DNA of 36,721 nt from Kitasatospora sp. MBT63 (lineage in GTDB: Bacteria; Actinomycetota; Actinomycetes; Streptomycetales; Streptomycetaceae), in assembly GCF_000710465.2 (NCBI RefSeq), contig NZ_JAIZ01000049.1:1-36721 (forward strand), written 5' to 3'. The notes beneath the pieces were generated by a model. It did no database searches and was not told where the DNA came from. It was given only the letters and a program-made list of their open reading frames with translations. Position numbers and translations under genes: made by a program. Positions 22,551 to 33,080 of the stretch are shown here, piece by piece. The first letter of the stretch is position 1, and every line of letters starts with the position of its first letter.

Positions 22551-24868
22551 GATGCCACCTCCACGGGTGAACCTGCCTGGGCGGCTGCGGCGTCCTCGGG
22601 CGCCGTCACCACGGCGAGCAACTCGTCCATCGCGACGGTGCCGCCCGCGGTGGCCCGGAGTTCGCTGACCGTGCCGTCGTAGGGGGCCGCGATCACATGC
22701 TCCATCTTCATCGCCTCCAGGACCAGCAGGGCCTGCCCGCGCTTGACCTGCTCGCCGACGGCGGCCTTGACCACCGTCACCGTGCCGGGCATCGGCGCGG
22801 TGAGGGCGCCGTGCTGGGTGGCGCCGGCGGCGGTGCGCTCGGCGACCGGGTCGTAGGGGTGGACCGCCGCGGCGTCGCCCGCCAGACCCAGCCAGCGGAC
22901 CGGGTGAAACGGCGCGTTGTCAGTGGTGTGTGCGAACGTCGTCTGCAACCCGTCGACGGTGACGGTGAGCCGGTGTCCGGCACGGGTGGCCCGGGCGCGC
23001 CGGATCGGTCCGTCGCCGAGCCGGACGTCCAGGTCAGCGCCACCGCCTGACGGATTGTCAGTGGCGTCTGCAAGGGTGGCCGCGGTGCTGGGGCGGACCT
23101 GGACGGTGACCGGGTCCCGGCCCGGCAGCCGGAGGTGGTGGGTGGTCCAGGCGGCCTCGCCGCCCATGCGCCACCCGGACGGAAGGGAGAACGGATCGGT
23201 CCAGCCGCCGCCCGCCGTGGCGGGGTCGAGCTCCAGTTGCCGGGCCAAGGCGGCGGCGTGGAGGAGCAGTTCCACCGCAGTCGCCTCGGAGGCCGGTGTT
23301 TCGGGGCCGGGCGCTTCGGATCCGGCCGCGGGTGACGGCTCGTTCGAGCCACCCCGAGCGTCGGTGGAAGTGCCGGCGTCGGTGTCGGTACCGGTGGAAG
23401 TGCCGGCGTCGGTGTCGGTCTGGGCGTACGGAGAGGCCAGCAGTACAGGGGTCTGCTGGGTGGTCCGTTCGACCAGTCCGGTGTCCAGGTGCCCGGAGAC
23501 GACGTCCGGGTGTGCCAGCAGGCGCCGGAGGAAACCGGTGTTGGTCGTCACGCCGAGGATCTCGGTGTCGGCGAGTGCGGCGCGCAGTCTGCGCAGCGCG
23601 GTCGGGCGGTCGGGCCCGTACGCGATGACCTTCGCCAGCATGGGGTCGTACAGGCTGCCGATCTCGGTGCCGGCCGTGACACCGCTGTCCACCCGGATGC
23701 CTTCGCCGGTCGGCTCGCTCAGGTACAGGATCCGGCCGCCGGTGGGCAGGAAGTCGCGGTCGGGGTCCTCGGCGCAGATCCGGGCCTCGACGGCGTGGCC
23801 CAGGAAGGAGACGTCCGTCTGCTCGAACGGCAGCGGCTCGCCGGCGGCGACCCGAAGCTGCCACTCCACCAGGTCCAGCCGCTGGGGGTGCGCGGTGTCC
23901 GCTCCCACGGCGATGGCCAGCTCGGTGACCGGGTGCTCGACCTGGAGCCGGGTGTTCATCTCCATGAAGAAGAAGTCCATGACCCCCTCGGGGGCGGGCC
24001 GGTCCGGGTCCAGGCCGGGCACGATGAACTCCACCGTGCCCGCCCCGGTGTAGCCGCAGGCCTCGGCTGCCCGGACGGCGGCCTCGCCCATGGCCGCGCG
24101 GGTCTCCGGGTTCAGAAGGACGGAGGGTGCCTCTTCGATCAGCTTCTGATGGCGGCGCTGCAGGCTGCACTCGCGCTCGCCGAGGTGGACGGTCCGGCCG
24201 TGGGTGTCGGCCAGGACCTGGACCTCGATGTGCCGTGGGCGGTCGACCCAGCGCTCCAGCAGCAGGGTGTCGTCGCCGAACGCGGTGCGGGCCACCCGGC
24301 GGGCCGCCGCGAGCTCGGCCGGGAGGTCGGCGGGGTCGCGGACCAGTCGCATGCCCTTGCCGCCGCCACCGGCGGACGGCTTGAGCAGGACGGGGTAGCC
24401 GATCTCGTCCGCCGCCCGGGTCAGGTCCTCGTCGGTCGGCGAGCCGCCCTGGCTGCCCGGGACCACGGGCACGCCGGCGACCCGGACGGCCTCCTTGGCG
24501 TTGATCTTGTCGCCCATCAGCTCCACCGCACCCGGCGGCGGGCCGATGAACGCCAGCCCGGCCTCGGCGCAGGCCCGGGCGAAACCCGGGTTCTCCGCGA
24601 GGAACCCGTACCCGGGGTGGACGGCCTGGGCACCGGTCCGCCGGGCCGCGGCCAGGATCTGGTCGGTGCGCAGGTAGGTCTCGGCGGCCGAGCTGTCGCT
24701 GCGGTCCGTCGGTCCGAGGCGTACGGCCAGGTCGGCGGCGCGGACGTGGGGCGCGTCGGCGTCCGCGTCGCTGTGGACCGCGACCGACCGGACGCCGAGC
24801 CGCCGCAGTGTGCGGATCACCCGCAGGGCGATCTCGCCCCGGTTGGCGACGAGAACGGTGTCGAACAT
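22547..24868 (-). CDS. accA1: methylcrotonyl-CoA carboxylase alpha subunit (biotin carboxylase + BCCP)
   Basis: 773 residues; ATG with AGGAGG 10 nt upstream (24879-24884). It carboxylates its own biotin with ATP and bicarbonate. Domains: biotin carboxylase N-terminus (FDTVLVANRGEIALRVIRT), ATP-grasp with KPSAGGGGKGMRLV and FFMEMNTRLQVEHPVTE, C-terminal biotin carboxylase domain, a BT-like connector, and a BCCP domain whose biotin-accepting Lys is K721 in LEAMKMEH. Between the carboxylase and the connector lies a Thr/Asp/Gly/Ser linker built from a 30-bp DNA repeat, which helps make the protein longer than usual. It works with AccD1, and position in the liu operon points to 3-methylcrotonyl-CoA as substrate. 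Confidence 0.93.
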   Translation of the reverse strand: MFDTVLVANRGEIALRVIRTLRRLGVRSVAVHSDADADAPHVRAADLAVRLGPTDRSDSSAAETYLRTDQILAAARRTGAQAVHPGYGFLAENPGFARACAEAGLAFIGPPPGAVELMGDKINAKEAVRVAGVPVVPGSQGGSPTDEDLTRAADEIGYPVLLKPSAGGGGKGMRLVRDPADLPAELAAARRVARTAFGDDTLLLERWVDRPRHIEVQVLADTHGRTVHLGERECSLQRRHQKLIEEAPSVLLNPETRAAMGEAAVRAAEACGYTGAGTVEFIVPGLDPDRPAPEGVMDFFFMEMNTRLQVEHPVTELAIAVGADTAHPQRLDLVEWQLRVAAGEPLPFEQTDVSFLGHAVEARICAEDPDRDFLPTGGRILYLSEPTGEGIRVDSGVTAGTEIGSLYDPMLAKVIAYGPDRPTALRRLRAALADTEILGVTTNTGFLRRLLAHPDVVSGHLDTGLVERTTQQTPVLLASPYAQTDTDAGTSTGTDTDAGTSTDARGGSNEPSPAAGSEAPGPETPASEATAVELLLHAAALARQLELDPATAGGGWTDPFSLPSGWRMGGEAAWTTHHLRLPGRDPVTVQVRPSTAATLADATDNPSGGGADLDVRLGDGPIRRARATRAGHRLTVTVDGLQTTFAHTTDNAPFHPVRWLGLAGDAAAVHPYDPVAERTAAGATQHGALTAPMPGTVTVVKAAVGEQVKRGQALLVLEAMKMEHVIAAPYDGTVSELRATAGGTVAMDELLAVVTAPEDAAAAQAGSPVEVAS
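23363..23422. repeat. two 30-bp tandem repeats in accA1
   Basis: Two near-identical 30-bp units (23363-23392 and 23393-23422) encode a repeated T-D-T-D-A-G-T-S-T-G linker in the biotin carboxylase subunit. Confidence 0.95.
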
Positions 24869-24965
24869 GGGAGGTGTTCCTCCTGGTCGAGGAGAGCCGC
24901 CTGGGTGTGGCGGCCGGGGTGGGGCAGCGAGGGTGTGCGGTTCGGGTTCGGTCGGTCCGGACGGT

Positions 24966-24999
24966 CCAGGCAGTTCGGGCGACCCAGGCAGTTCGGGCG
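24966..24999. repeat. short direct repeat between accD1 and accA1
   Basis: ccaggcagttcgggcg occurs at 24966-24981 and 24984-24999 in the 154-nt gap. No regulatory role can be assigned. Confidence 0.85.
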
Positions 25000-25022
25000 G
25001 TACGGCCGGGGACGGCCGCCGG

Positions 25023-26780
<1,758 letters not shown>

Positions 26781-26841
26781 CCCAAGAGCTCCCTTGCCCT
26801 CGGAGCCGAAGAGGTGGGCGGACGGAGGTGCCCGCGCCCCC

Positions 26842-26871
26842 ATGTTAATGACCGTTAACTCCTGCCGTCAG
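26842..26871 (-). promoter_or_regulatory. accD1 operon promoter
   Basis: On the minus strand, -35 CTGACG (26866-26871) and -10 TAACAT (26842-26847) are separated by 18 nt, a good match to the TTGACN/TAnnnT housekeeping consensus. Transcription would start near 26835, about 55 nt before the accD1 ATG. Confidence 0.65.
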
Positions 26872-26888
26872 GTTAACCGGCGATAACC
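26844..26888. promoter_or_regulatory. two palindromic candidate operators of the TetR-type regulator
   Basis: Palindrome 1 is GTTAA-n6-TTAAC (26844-26859) between the -35 and -10 of the accD1 promoter. Palindrome 2 is GGTTA-n8-TAACC (26871-26888) over the -35 regions of both divergent promoters. AT-rich dyads of this kind in a GC-rich genome, next to a TetR gene, are likely repressor sites; binding would shut off both directions. Confidence 0.6.
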
Positions 26889-26902
26889 CGGCTGTCTACG
26901 AT
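26873..26902 (+). promoter_or_regulatory. promoter of the TetR-type gene (leaderless)
   Basis: -35 TTAACC (26873-26878), 18-nt spacer, -10 TACGAT (26897-26902), then 7 nt to the ATG at 26910. The mRNA is predicted to begin at the start codon. Confidence 0.6.
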
Positions 26903-26909
26903 GGGCGGC

Positions 26910-27557
26910 ATGTCGAACGCCCCAGCCGCCTCCGGGCTCACCCGTCGCGATCAGATCCGCAAGGAGGCCGCCCGGCTGTTCGCGGCCCGCGGCTTCCTCG
27001 GGGTCGGGGTCGACGAGATCGGCAAAGCCGTCGGCATCAGCGGCCCCGGCCTCTACCGCCACTTCGCGGGCAAGGACGCCATGCTCGCCGACCTGCTGGT
27101 CGGGATCAGCGAGCGGCTGCTGGACGAGGGCCGCCGCCGCGCCGCCCAGGCCGACGGCCCCGTCGCCGTACTGGACGCCCTGATCCGCGGCCACGTCGAC
27201 TTCGCGCTCGACGACCCGGATCTGATCACTCTGCACGACCGCGAGCTGCTGCACCTCAAGGAGGACGACCGGCGGCGGGTGCGCCGGCTGCAGCGCAAGT
27301 ACGTGGAGCTCTGGGTGGAGATCGTCCGCGAGGCGTACCCGAGCCTCGCCGACCCCGGGGCCGAGCCGCTGGCCAGGGCCGCCGTGCACGCGGTCTTCGG
27401 GCTGCTGAACTCGACCCCGCACAGTGCCGGGTCCAGCCAGGCCCAGCCGGACCGTTCGGCCCTGCCGCGGGACGGCATGGCGACCCTGCTGCGCGGTCTG
27501 GCCCAGGGGGCGTTCGCGGCGGCCGCCGACGCCGCCGGGAGCCCGGCCGCAGCCTGA
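26910..27557 (+). CDS. TetR/AcrR-family regulator of the liu operon
   Basis: 215 residues. The ATG at 26910 fits the leaderless promoter; the ATG at 26901 overlaps the -10 and is less likely. The N-terminal DNA-binding domain is typical: RRDQIRKEAARLFAARGFLGVGVDEIGKAVGISGPGLYRHFAGKDAML (recognition helix SGPGLYRHF). The C-terminal ligand domain is all helical (ALIRGHVDFALDDPDLITLHDRELLHL). In S. coelicolor a TetR gene sits in the same divergent place beside accD1. The ligand is probably an acyl-CoA or leucine-derived intermediate, which is inference. The last ~20 residues are Ala-rich. Confidence 0.93.
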   Translation: MSNAPAASGLTRRDQIRKEAARLFAARGFLGVGVDEIGKAVGISGPGLYRHFAGKDAMLADLLVGISERLLDEGRRRAAQADGPVAVLDALIRGHVDFALDDPDLITLHDRELLHLKEDDRRRVRRLQRKYVELWVEIVREAYPSLADPGAEPLARAAVHAVFGLLNSTPHSAGSSQAQPDRSALPRDGMATLLRGLAQGAFAAAADAAGSPAAA

Positions 27558-27914
27558 GCCCCGCACCGCCCAACCGCCCTGCACGCTCCCCGCAAAGGCT
27601 CCTCACGCCCCCGTCGCCCCTCGGGCGCCCCTGCGGCGTCGCGACCTTCGCGCGGCGGCGCGACCTTCCTGCGGCGTCGGCACATCGGCCGGCCCACCCT
27701 GGCGTCGACCGCGCCGGACGGCGCCGGCGGTCGGCAGATCTAGGACCAACGGGGGATCCGGCCGAGGCCGCCCGTCCGCTGCGGCGGGGCGGCCGGGCGG
27801 GGCATGGTGGGAGGGCGGGAAGGAACCGCGGCCACCGGTCGTTGAGCCTGCCGTCCGTTCATCTCGTTCGACCGCGATGGACGCCCCACCTGCGAATGGT
27901 TAGCATCCCTAAAT
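27558..27914. other. 357-nt intergenic region before the ABC exporter
   Basis: No convincing gene on either strand. It includes short GCGACCTTC[GC] repeats at about 27640-27670. The last ~60 nt drop in GC and hold the exporter promoter: TAGCAT at 27901-27906 with TGGACG 17 nt upstream. Confidence 0.5.
27901..27906 (+). promoter_or_regulatory. -10 box of the ABC exporter promoter
   Basis: TAGCAT lies 8 nt before the ATG, with a fair -35 (TGGACG) 17 nt further upstream. No ribosome-binding site precedes the ATG, so a leaderless or near-leaderless transcript is likely. Confidence 0.5.
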
Positions 27915-30900
27915 ATGCCTGAGAATCAAGGTTCCACCGCGGAGATATCCCGGCGAAACGGCAGGACCAGCGAGAACACCGGCAGCAGCCGCCACGGGCA
28001 CGCAGCCACCGGGCGGCCGACGCCGTCCACCGGGCAGCCGAAGCCCTCCCGCGGGACCCCGGCCCCGTCGCCGACCGCGCCCGCTTCCCGGGCCGGCGCG
28101 GGGTGGCTGCGACGCCTGTCCGGCTACTGCTGGCACTACCGCCGCAACGTTCTGCTGGCGTTCGGCGCCTCGCTCCTCGGCATGGCGGTGACCGCGGTCG
28201 TCCCGCTGGTCACCAAGCTGATCATCGACGACGTGATCACCGCGCACACCCGGCCGCTCGCCCCCTGGGCGATCGTGCTGGTGCTGGCCGCGCTGCTGGT
28301 CTTCGTCTCGACCCAGGTGCGCCGCTACTACGGTGGCCAGCTCGCACTGGACGTCCAGCACGAGATGCGGGCCGACCTGTTCCGCTCCCTCACCCGTCTG
28401 GACGGTGCCCGGCAGGACAGGCTCGACACCGGCCAGGTGGTCGGCCGGGCCACCTCCGACCTCCAGCTGGTCAACGGGCTGCTGTCGATGCTCCCGATGA
28501 TGACCGGCTACCTGCTGATGTTCGGGATGTCCCTCGGCGTGATGCTGTGGCTCTCGCCGCCGCTCACCCTGATCGCCCTGGTGATGGGCCCCGTGCTGTG
28601 GTGGCTCAGCACCCTGAGCCGCAAGCGCCTGTTCCCGGCCACCTGGGCCGCGCAGCAGGAGGCCGCCGCGGTCGCCGGCGTGGTCGACGCGGCCGTCGGC
28701 GGTGTCCGGGTGGTCAAGGGCTTCGGCCAGGAGGCCCAGGAGCGGACCAAGCTGGAACGGGTGTCCCGCGACCTGTACGCGGCCCGGCTCCGTTCGATCC
28801 GGCTGAACAGCCGCTACACCCCGGCCATGCAGGCCGTACCGGCGCTCGCGCAGGTCGCCGTGCTCGCGTTGGGCGGCTGGCTCGCGGTCCGCGGCAACGT
28901 CTCGCTCGGCACCTTCGTCGCCTTCTCGACCTACGTCGCCCAGCTGACCGGCCCGGTACGGATGCTGGCCATGGTGATCACCGTCGGCCAGCAGGCCAGG
29001 GCCGGTGTCGAGCGGGTGATGCAGCTGGTCGACCAGCAGCCGAAGATCAAGGAACGCCCGGATGCCCACGCGCTCGACCCCGCGCTCGCCGCGCCCGGCA
29101 CCCCCGCCCTCGAACTGGCCGGCGTCGACTTCCACTACGACCACGAGCACGACGAGCACGACGAGCACGACGAGCACGACGAGAACGACGAGAACGAGGA
29201 TCGCGAGGAGCCCGAGCCCGACGGTCACGACGGTCACGACGACGGCCTCGCGTCCGCCGGGCCCGCGCGCAGCGAGCAGGCGGCACGGAAGGCCGAGCCC
29301 GTCCTGCACCGCCTCGACCTGAGCGTCGCCCCCGGCGAGACCGTCGCCCTGGTCGGTGCCTCCGGTTCGGGCAAGTCCACCGTGGCGCAGCTGGTCCCGC
29401 GCTTCTACGACCCGGTCGCCGGTGAGATCCGGCTCTTCGGGCACGACCTGCGCGAGCTGACCCTCGACTCGGTCCGCTCCACCGTCGGCATCGTGCCGGA
29501 GGACAGCTTCCTGTTCTCCGACACCGTCCGGACCAACATCTCCTACGGCCACCCGGAGGCCACCGAGGAGCAGATCACGGCGGCCGCCCGGGCCGCCCAG
29601 GCGGACGGCTTCATCGGCGAACTGCCCGACGGGTACGACACCAAGGTCGGCGAGCAGGGCCTCACCCTCTCCGGTGGTCAGCGCCAGCGGATCGCCCTGG
29701 CCCGCGCGATCCTCAGCGACCCGCGGATCCTGCTGCTCGACGACGCGACCTCGGCCGTCGACCCGCGGGTGGAGGCGGAGATCCACGAGGCGCTGCGCAG
29801 CGTGATGGAGGGCCGCACCACCCTGCTGATCGCGCACCGGCGCTCGACCCTCCAGCTCGCCGACCGGATCGCGGTGCTCGACCGCGGCCGCCTGGTCGAC
29901 CTCGGCACCCACGACGAGCTGGAAGAGCGATGTCCGCTGTACCGGGCGCTCATCACCGACCCGGACGCGCTCGCCGAGCCGGAGCCCCCGCTCGACGACG
30001 CCGCCGACCCCGCAGGCGCCGCAGCCCCCGCCGACCAGGCCGGAACCCCGGCTGCTTCCACCGGCTCGGCCGCCCCGGCCGAGTCCACCGGCCCCGCCGC
30101 CCGGGCCCCGCGCGGTCCGGCCGGTGCCACCCCCGACCTGCTCGCCAAGGTCGCCGCCCTTCCTCCGGCCACCGACACACCGGAGGTCCCGGTCGCCGCC
30201 GCCGAGGCCGGCGACCCGGACTTCAGCCTCCGCCGGCTGCTCGCCCCGTTCCGGCGTCCACTGGCGCTGGCGCTGGCGCTGGTCGCCCTGGACACGGCGG
30301 CCGGTCTGGCCATCCCGATCCTGATCCGGCACGGCATCGACGACGGTGTGACCAAGGCCGCAATGTCCGGGGTGGCGGTCGCCGCGCTCGCCGCGCTGGT
30401 GATCGTGCTGCTCGACTGGCTGGTGCAGACCACCGAGACCAGGATCAGCGGCCGGACCGGTGAGCGGGTGCTGTACACCCTGCGGCTCAAGATCTTCGCC
30501 CACCTCAACCGGCTCGGGCTGGACTACTACGAGCGTGAGCTGACCGGCCGGATCATGACCCGGATGACCACCGACGTCGACTCGATCTCGACCTTCCTGC
30601 AGACCGGCGTGGTCACCGCGGTGGTCAGCCTGCTGACCTTCTTCGGCATCTTCGTCGCGCTGCTGGTCATCGACGCCGGGCTGGCCCTGGTGGTGTTCGC
30701 CGTGCTGCCCCTGCTGGTGGTGGCCACCCTGGTGTTCCGCAAGAAGTCGGCGGCCCAGTACCAGATCTCCCGTGACCTGATCAGCACCGTCAACGCCGAC
30801 CTCCAGGAGAACGTCGCCGGGATGCGGATCGTCCAGGCGTTCCGCCGCCAGGACATCAACACCGACCGGTTCGTCGCCAACGGACTCGCCTACCGGGACG

Positions 30901-31967
30901 CCCGGGCCCGCGCGCAGCTCTACATCTCGCTCTACTTCCCGTTCGTCCAGTTCCTGTCCAGCGTCGCCGCCGCCCTGGTGCTGATCGTCGGCGCCTCCCG
31001 GGTGGAGGCGGGCACCCTGACCATCGGCGCCCTGGTCGCCTACCTGCTCTACATCGACCTGTTCTTCGCACCGGTCAACCAGCTCTCCCAGGTCTTCGAC
31101 GGCTACCAGCAGGCCGCAGTCGGCCTCGGCCGGATCCGCGACCTGCTGCGCACCCCGACCAGCACCCCGCAGGCCGAGCGGCCCGTTCCGGTGGCGGACC
31201 TGCGCGGCGAGATCGAGTTCGCCGGGGTCGGCTTCGCCTACAACGGCGGTGGAGAGGGCAACCCGCAGGTGCTCACCGGCATCGACCTGAGGATCCCGGC
31301 CGGGCAGACCGTCGCTCTGGTCGGCGAGACCGGCGCGGGCAAGTCGACCCTGGTCAAGCTGGTCGCGCGGTTCTACGACGCGACGGTCGGCACGGTCCGG
31401 ATCGACGGCTGCGACGTCACCTCGTACGACCTGGAGCAGTACCGGCACCGCCTGGGCGTCGTCCCGCAGGAGGCGTACCTGTTCGCGGGCACCGTGCGCG
31501 AGGCCATCGCGTACGGCCGGCCCGAGGCCACCGACGCCGAGATCGAGGAGGCCGCACGGGCGGTCGGCGCGCACGAGATGATCATGCGGCTGGTCGACGG
31601 CTACGGGCACCCGGTCGCCGCCCGCGGCCGCAACCTCTCGGCCGGGCAGCGCCAGCTCATCGCGCTGGCCCGGGCCGAACTGGTCAACCCGGACCTGCTG
31701 CTGCTCGACGAGGCGACCGCGGCCCTGGACCTGGCCAGCGAGGCCGCCGTCAACCGGGCCGCCGAGCGGCTCAGCGGCGGACGCACCACCCTGGTCATCG
31801 CCCACCGGCTCAGCACCGCCGAACGCGCCGACCGCGTGGTGGTGCTGGACCACGGCCGGGTGGTGGAGGACGGCACCCACAGCGAACTGCTCGCCCTCGG
31901 CGGCACCTACACCCGCCTGTGGGAGGCGTTCATCGCGGACGGCCACCCGGCACCCGTCGGCACCTGA
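27915..31967 (+). CDS. fused two-module ABC exporter (TMD-NBD-TMD-NBD)
   Basis: 1350 residues, two complete half-transporters in one chain. The order is a Pro/Ser/Thr-rich tail (1-60), TMD1 (~65-370), NBD1 (~400-690), an Ala/Pro linker (~690-765), TMD2 (~770-1075) and NBD2 (~1098-1345). NBD1 has Walker A GASGSGKST (~480), signature LSGGQRQR (~585) and Walker B ILLLDDATS (~605), where Asp replaces the catalytic Glu. NBD2 has GETGAGKST (~1137), a weaker signature LSAGQRQL (~1241) and intact LLLLDEATA (~1261). Paired across the dimer this gives one degenerate and one active ATP site. In NBD1 the A-loop is followed by a ~40-residue insert with seven His and many Asp/Glu. The cargo is unknown; lipids or drugs are usual for the fold. 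Confidence 0.93.
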   Translation: MPENQGSTAEISRRNGRTSENTGSSRHGHAATGRPTPSTGQPKPSRGTPAPSPTAPASRAGAGWLRRLSGYCWHYRRNVLLAFGASLLGMAVTAVVPLVTKLIIDDVITAHTRPLAPWAIVLVLAALLVFVSTQVRRYYGGQLALDVQHEMRADLFRSLTRLDGARQDRLDTGQVVGRATSDLQLVNGLLSMLPMMTGYLLMFGMSLGVMLWLSPPLTLIALVMGPVLWWLSTLSRKRLFPATWAAQQEAAAVAGVVDAAVGGVRVVKGFGQEAQERTKLERVSRDLYAARLRSIRLNSRYTPAMQAVPALAQVAVLALGGWLAVRGNVSLGTFVAFSTYVAQLTGPVRMLAMVITVGQQARAGVERVMQLVDQQPKIKERPDAHALDPALAAPGTPALELAGVDFHYDHEHDEHDEHDEHDENDENEDREEPEPDGHDGHDDGLASAGPARSEQAARKAEPVLHRLDLSVAPGETVALVGASGSGKSTVAQLVPRFYDPVAGEIRLFGHDLRELTLDSVRSTVGIVPEDSFLFSDTVRTNISYGHPEATEEQITAAARAAQADGFIGELPDGYDTKVGEQGLTLSGGQRQRIALARAILSDPRILLLDDATSAVDPRVEAEIHEALRSVMEGRTTLLIAHRRSTLQLADRIAVLDRGRLVDLGTHDELEERCPLYRALITDPDALAEPEPPLDDAADPAGAAAPADQAGTPAASTGSAAPAESTGPAARAPRGPAGATPDLLAKVAALPPATDTPEVPVAAAEAGDPDFSLRRLLAPFRRPLALALALVALDTAAGLAIPILIRHGIDDGVTKAAMSGVAVAALAALVIVLLDWLVQTTETRISGRTGERVLYTLRLKIFAHLNRLGLDYYERELTGRIMTRMTTDVDSISTFLQTGVVTAVVSLLTFFGIFVALLVIDAGLALVVFAVLPLLVVATLVFRKKSAAQYQISRDLISTVNADLQENVAGMRIVQAFRRQDINTDRFVANGLAYRDARARAQLYISLYFPFVQFLSSVAAALVLIVGASRVEAGTLTIGALVAYLLYIDLFFAPVNQLSQVFDGYQQAAVGLGRIRDLLRTPTSTPQAERPVPVADLRGEIEFAGVGFAYNGGGEGNPQVLTGIDLRIPAGQTVALVGETGAGKSTLVKLVARFYDATVGTVRIDGCDVTSYDLEQYRHRLGVVPQEAYLFAGTVREAIAYGRPEATDAEIEEAARAVGAHEMIMRLVDGYGHPVAARGRNLSAGQRQLIALARAELVNPDLLLLDEATAALDLASEAAVNRAAERLSGGRTTLVIAHRLSTAERADRVVVLDHGRVVEDGTHSELLALGGTYTRLWEAFIADGHPAPVGT
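29145..29198. repeat. six 9-bp tandem repeats in the exporter gene
   Basis: Four exact GAGCACGAC units (29145-29180) followed by two GAGAACGA[C/G] units encode the Glu-His-Asp repeat inserted in NBD1. Confidence 0.97.
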
Positions 31968-32083
31968 GCCCCGTCGGCCCGGCCGGCCCGCCCCTACCCC
32001 CGGTGGGTACGGGCAGACCGGCCAACGGTCGACCAGCACTCGACCAGTGGTCAGGCGGCAATCGGGTAGCGGTCGGGTAGCGG

Positions 32084-32962
32084 TCAGGCGGCGATCAACG
32101 AGGTCAGCAGCGACCCCGGGCGCATCCCCTTCGGGAGGTCGCTGACCTGGCCGTCACCCACCTCGACCACCCGCCATCCGCCGCCGTCCGCGCGCTGGGC
32201 CAGGTCGGTGGTGATGAAACGGCAGCCGAGCCGGCGGACCAGCGGCCGGACCTCGGACAGATCCGGTTCGGGCTCCAGCTCGGGAACGTCCGGGTGCGGC
32301 CCGACCAGCACCGGTTCGCCGTCCACCCACCAGACCCGGGCCTCCTGGGTGCGGCCCGCCTCGTCGCGCGCGAACTCCTCGTACCGCCGCAGCACCACCC
32401 CGCCCGCCAGGAACTCGCCCTGCAGCTCGACGAAGCGCCCGACCACCCGCCCGAGCCCCTCCAGGTCGGCGAGGTCCGGAACGTAACAGGCCTCGTCCCA
32501 CTCGTGCTTGCGGGACTTCACGTAGTCCTTCACCACCGCCGGACCCCGTCCGCCCAGCAGCTCGGCCGCCGCCGCGAGCGCCCGGCTGTCCGGTGCGCCA
32601 CCCGGGATCCAGGTGCTCGCCGGCGTCACACCGTCGAACACCTCGTACCAGCCGGGCAGTTGGTGCGCATCCGCATAGCCGGCCGGGGTGGTCAGCAGAC
32701 TGCAGTCCCGGGCGGCGAGCGCCTCGCCGAGCGCCGCGTACGCCGCGACCGGCATCATCCACCCCCGGTACCAGAGCGGCCCCTGCCCGGGCGGGACCCG
32801 CCGGACGGCCTGCTCGGCGTCGCCCGCGAGCAGCGCGTCATGGTCGACCAGGACGCTCTCGCCGCCCAACTCCCTTACCTGCTGCGCCTCCCAGACGTAG
32901 TGCGGGTCGGGGCGGCGCGGTGCGAGCGGGTCCGCCGGAAAGAGGATCGAGGGTGCCTGCAT
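32084..32962 (-). CDS. ATP-grasp domain protein
   Basis: 292 residues from the ATG at 32962. Features of an ATP-grasp ligase-like fold: N-terminal SILFPADPLAPRRPDPHYVWEAQQVRELG (pre-grasp), GPAVVKDYVKSRKHEW (ATP-binding Lys region), RFVELQGEFLAGGVVLRRYEEF, a central EARVWWVDGEPVLVGP strand pair and a C-terminal WRVVEVGDGQVSDLPKG with the metal-ligand Glu/Asp. It probably joins a carboxylate to an amine or thiol, but no biosynthetic partners lie beside it, so the substrate is unknown. It is divergent from the Nudix gene. Confidence 0.85.
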   Translation of the reverse strand: MQAPSILFPADPLAPRRPDPHYVWEAQQVRELGGESVLVDHDALLAGDAEQAVRRVPPGQGPLWYRGWMMPVAAYAALGEALAARDCSLLTTPAGYADAHQLPGWYEVFDGVTPASTWIPGGAPDSRALAAAAELLGGRGPAVVKDYVKSRKHEWDEACYVPDLADLEGLGRVVGRFVELQGEFLAGGVVLRRYEEFARDEAGRTQEARVWWVDGEPVLVGPHPDVPELEPEPDLSEVRPLVRRLGCRFITTDLAQRADGGGWRVVEVGDGQVSDLPKGMRPGSLLTSLIAA

Positions 32963-32969
32963 GTGGATC

Positions 32970-32975
32970 AGGGTA
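32970..32975 (-). promoter_or_regulatory. -10 box of leaderless ATP-grasp promoter
   Basis: TACCCT on the minus strand, 7 nt before the ATG at 32962, with CTGTCA 17 nt further upstream as a fair -35. Confidence 0.5.
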
Positions 32976-33080
32976 CGGCGGAACCGCCGTGCTGACAGGG
33001 CGGTTCCGGTCCGGTGGGACACGCGCCACAGCCACCGAAACCGGTCGACACGCCCCGGCGGCGGCTGTCAGGGTGGCCCG

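Noticed and set aside
27896-27912. TTAG-n5-CTAA dyad in front of the ABC exporter as an iron-regulator (DmdR/IdeR) box
   Set aside because: The spacing is one base off and the central bases do not match the 19-bp consensus; the TTAG part is better explained as the -10 box.
27909-32039. 1376-codon minus-strand frame across the ABC exporter
   Set aside because: It mirrors the exporter exactly. The plus strand has all Walker and signature motifs, while the minus-strand protein is Gln/Val/His-rich with none.
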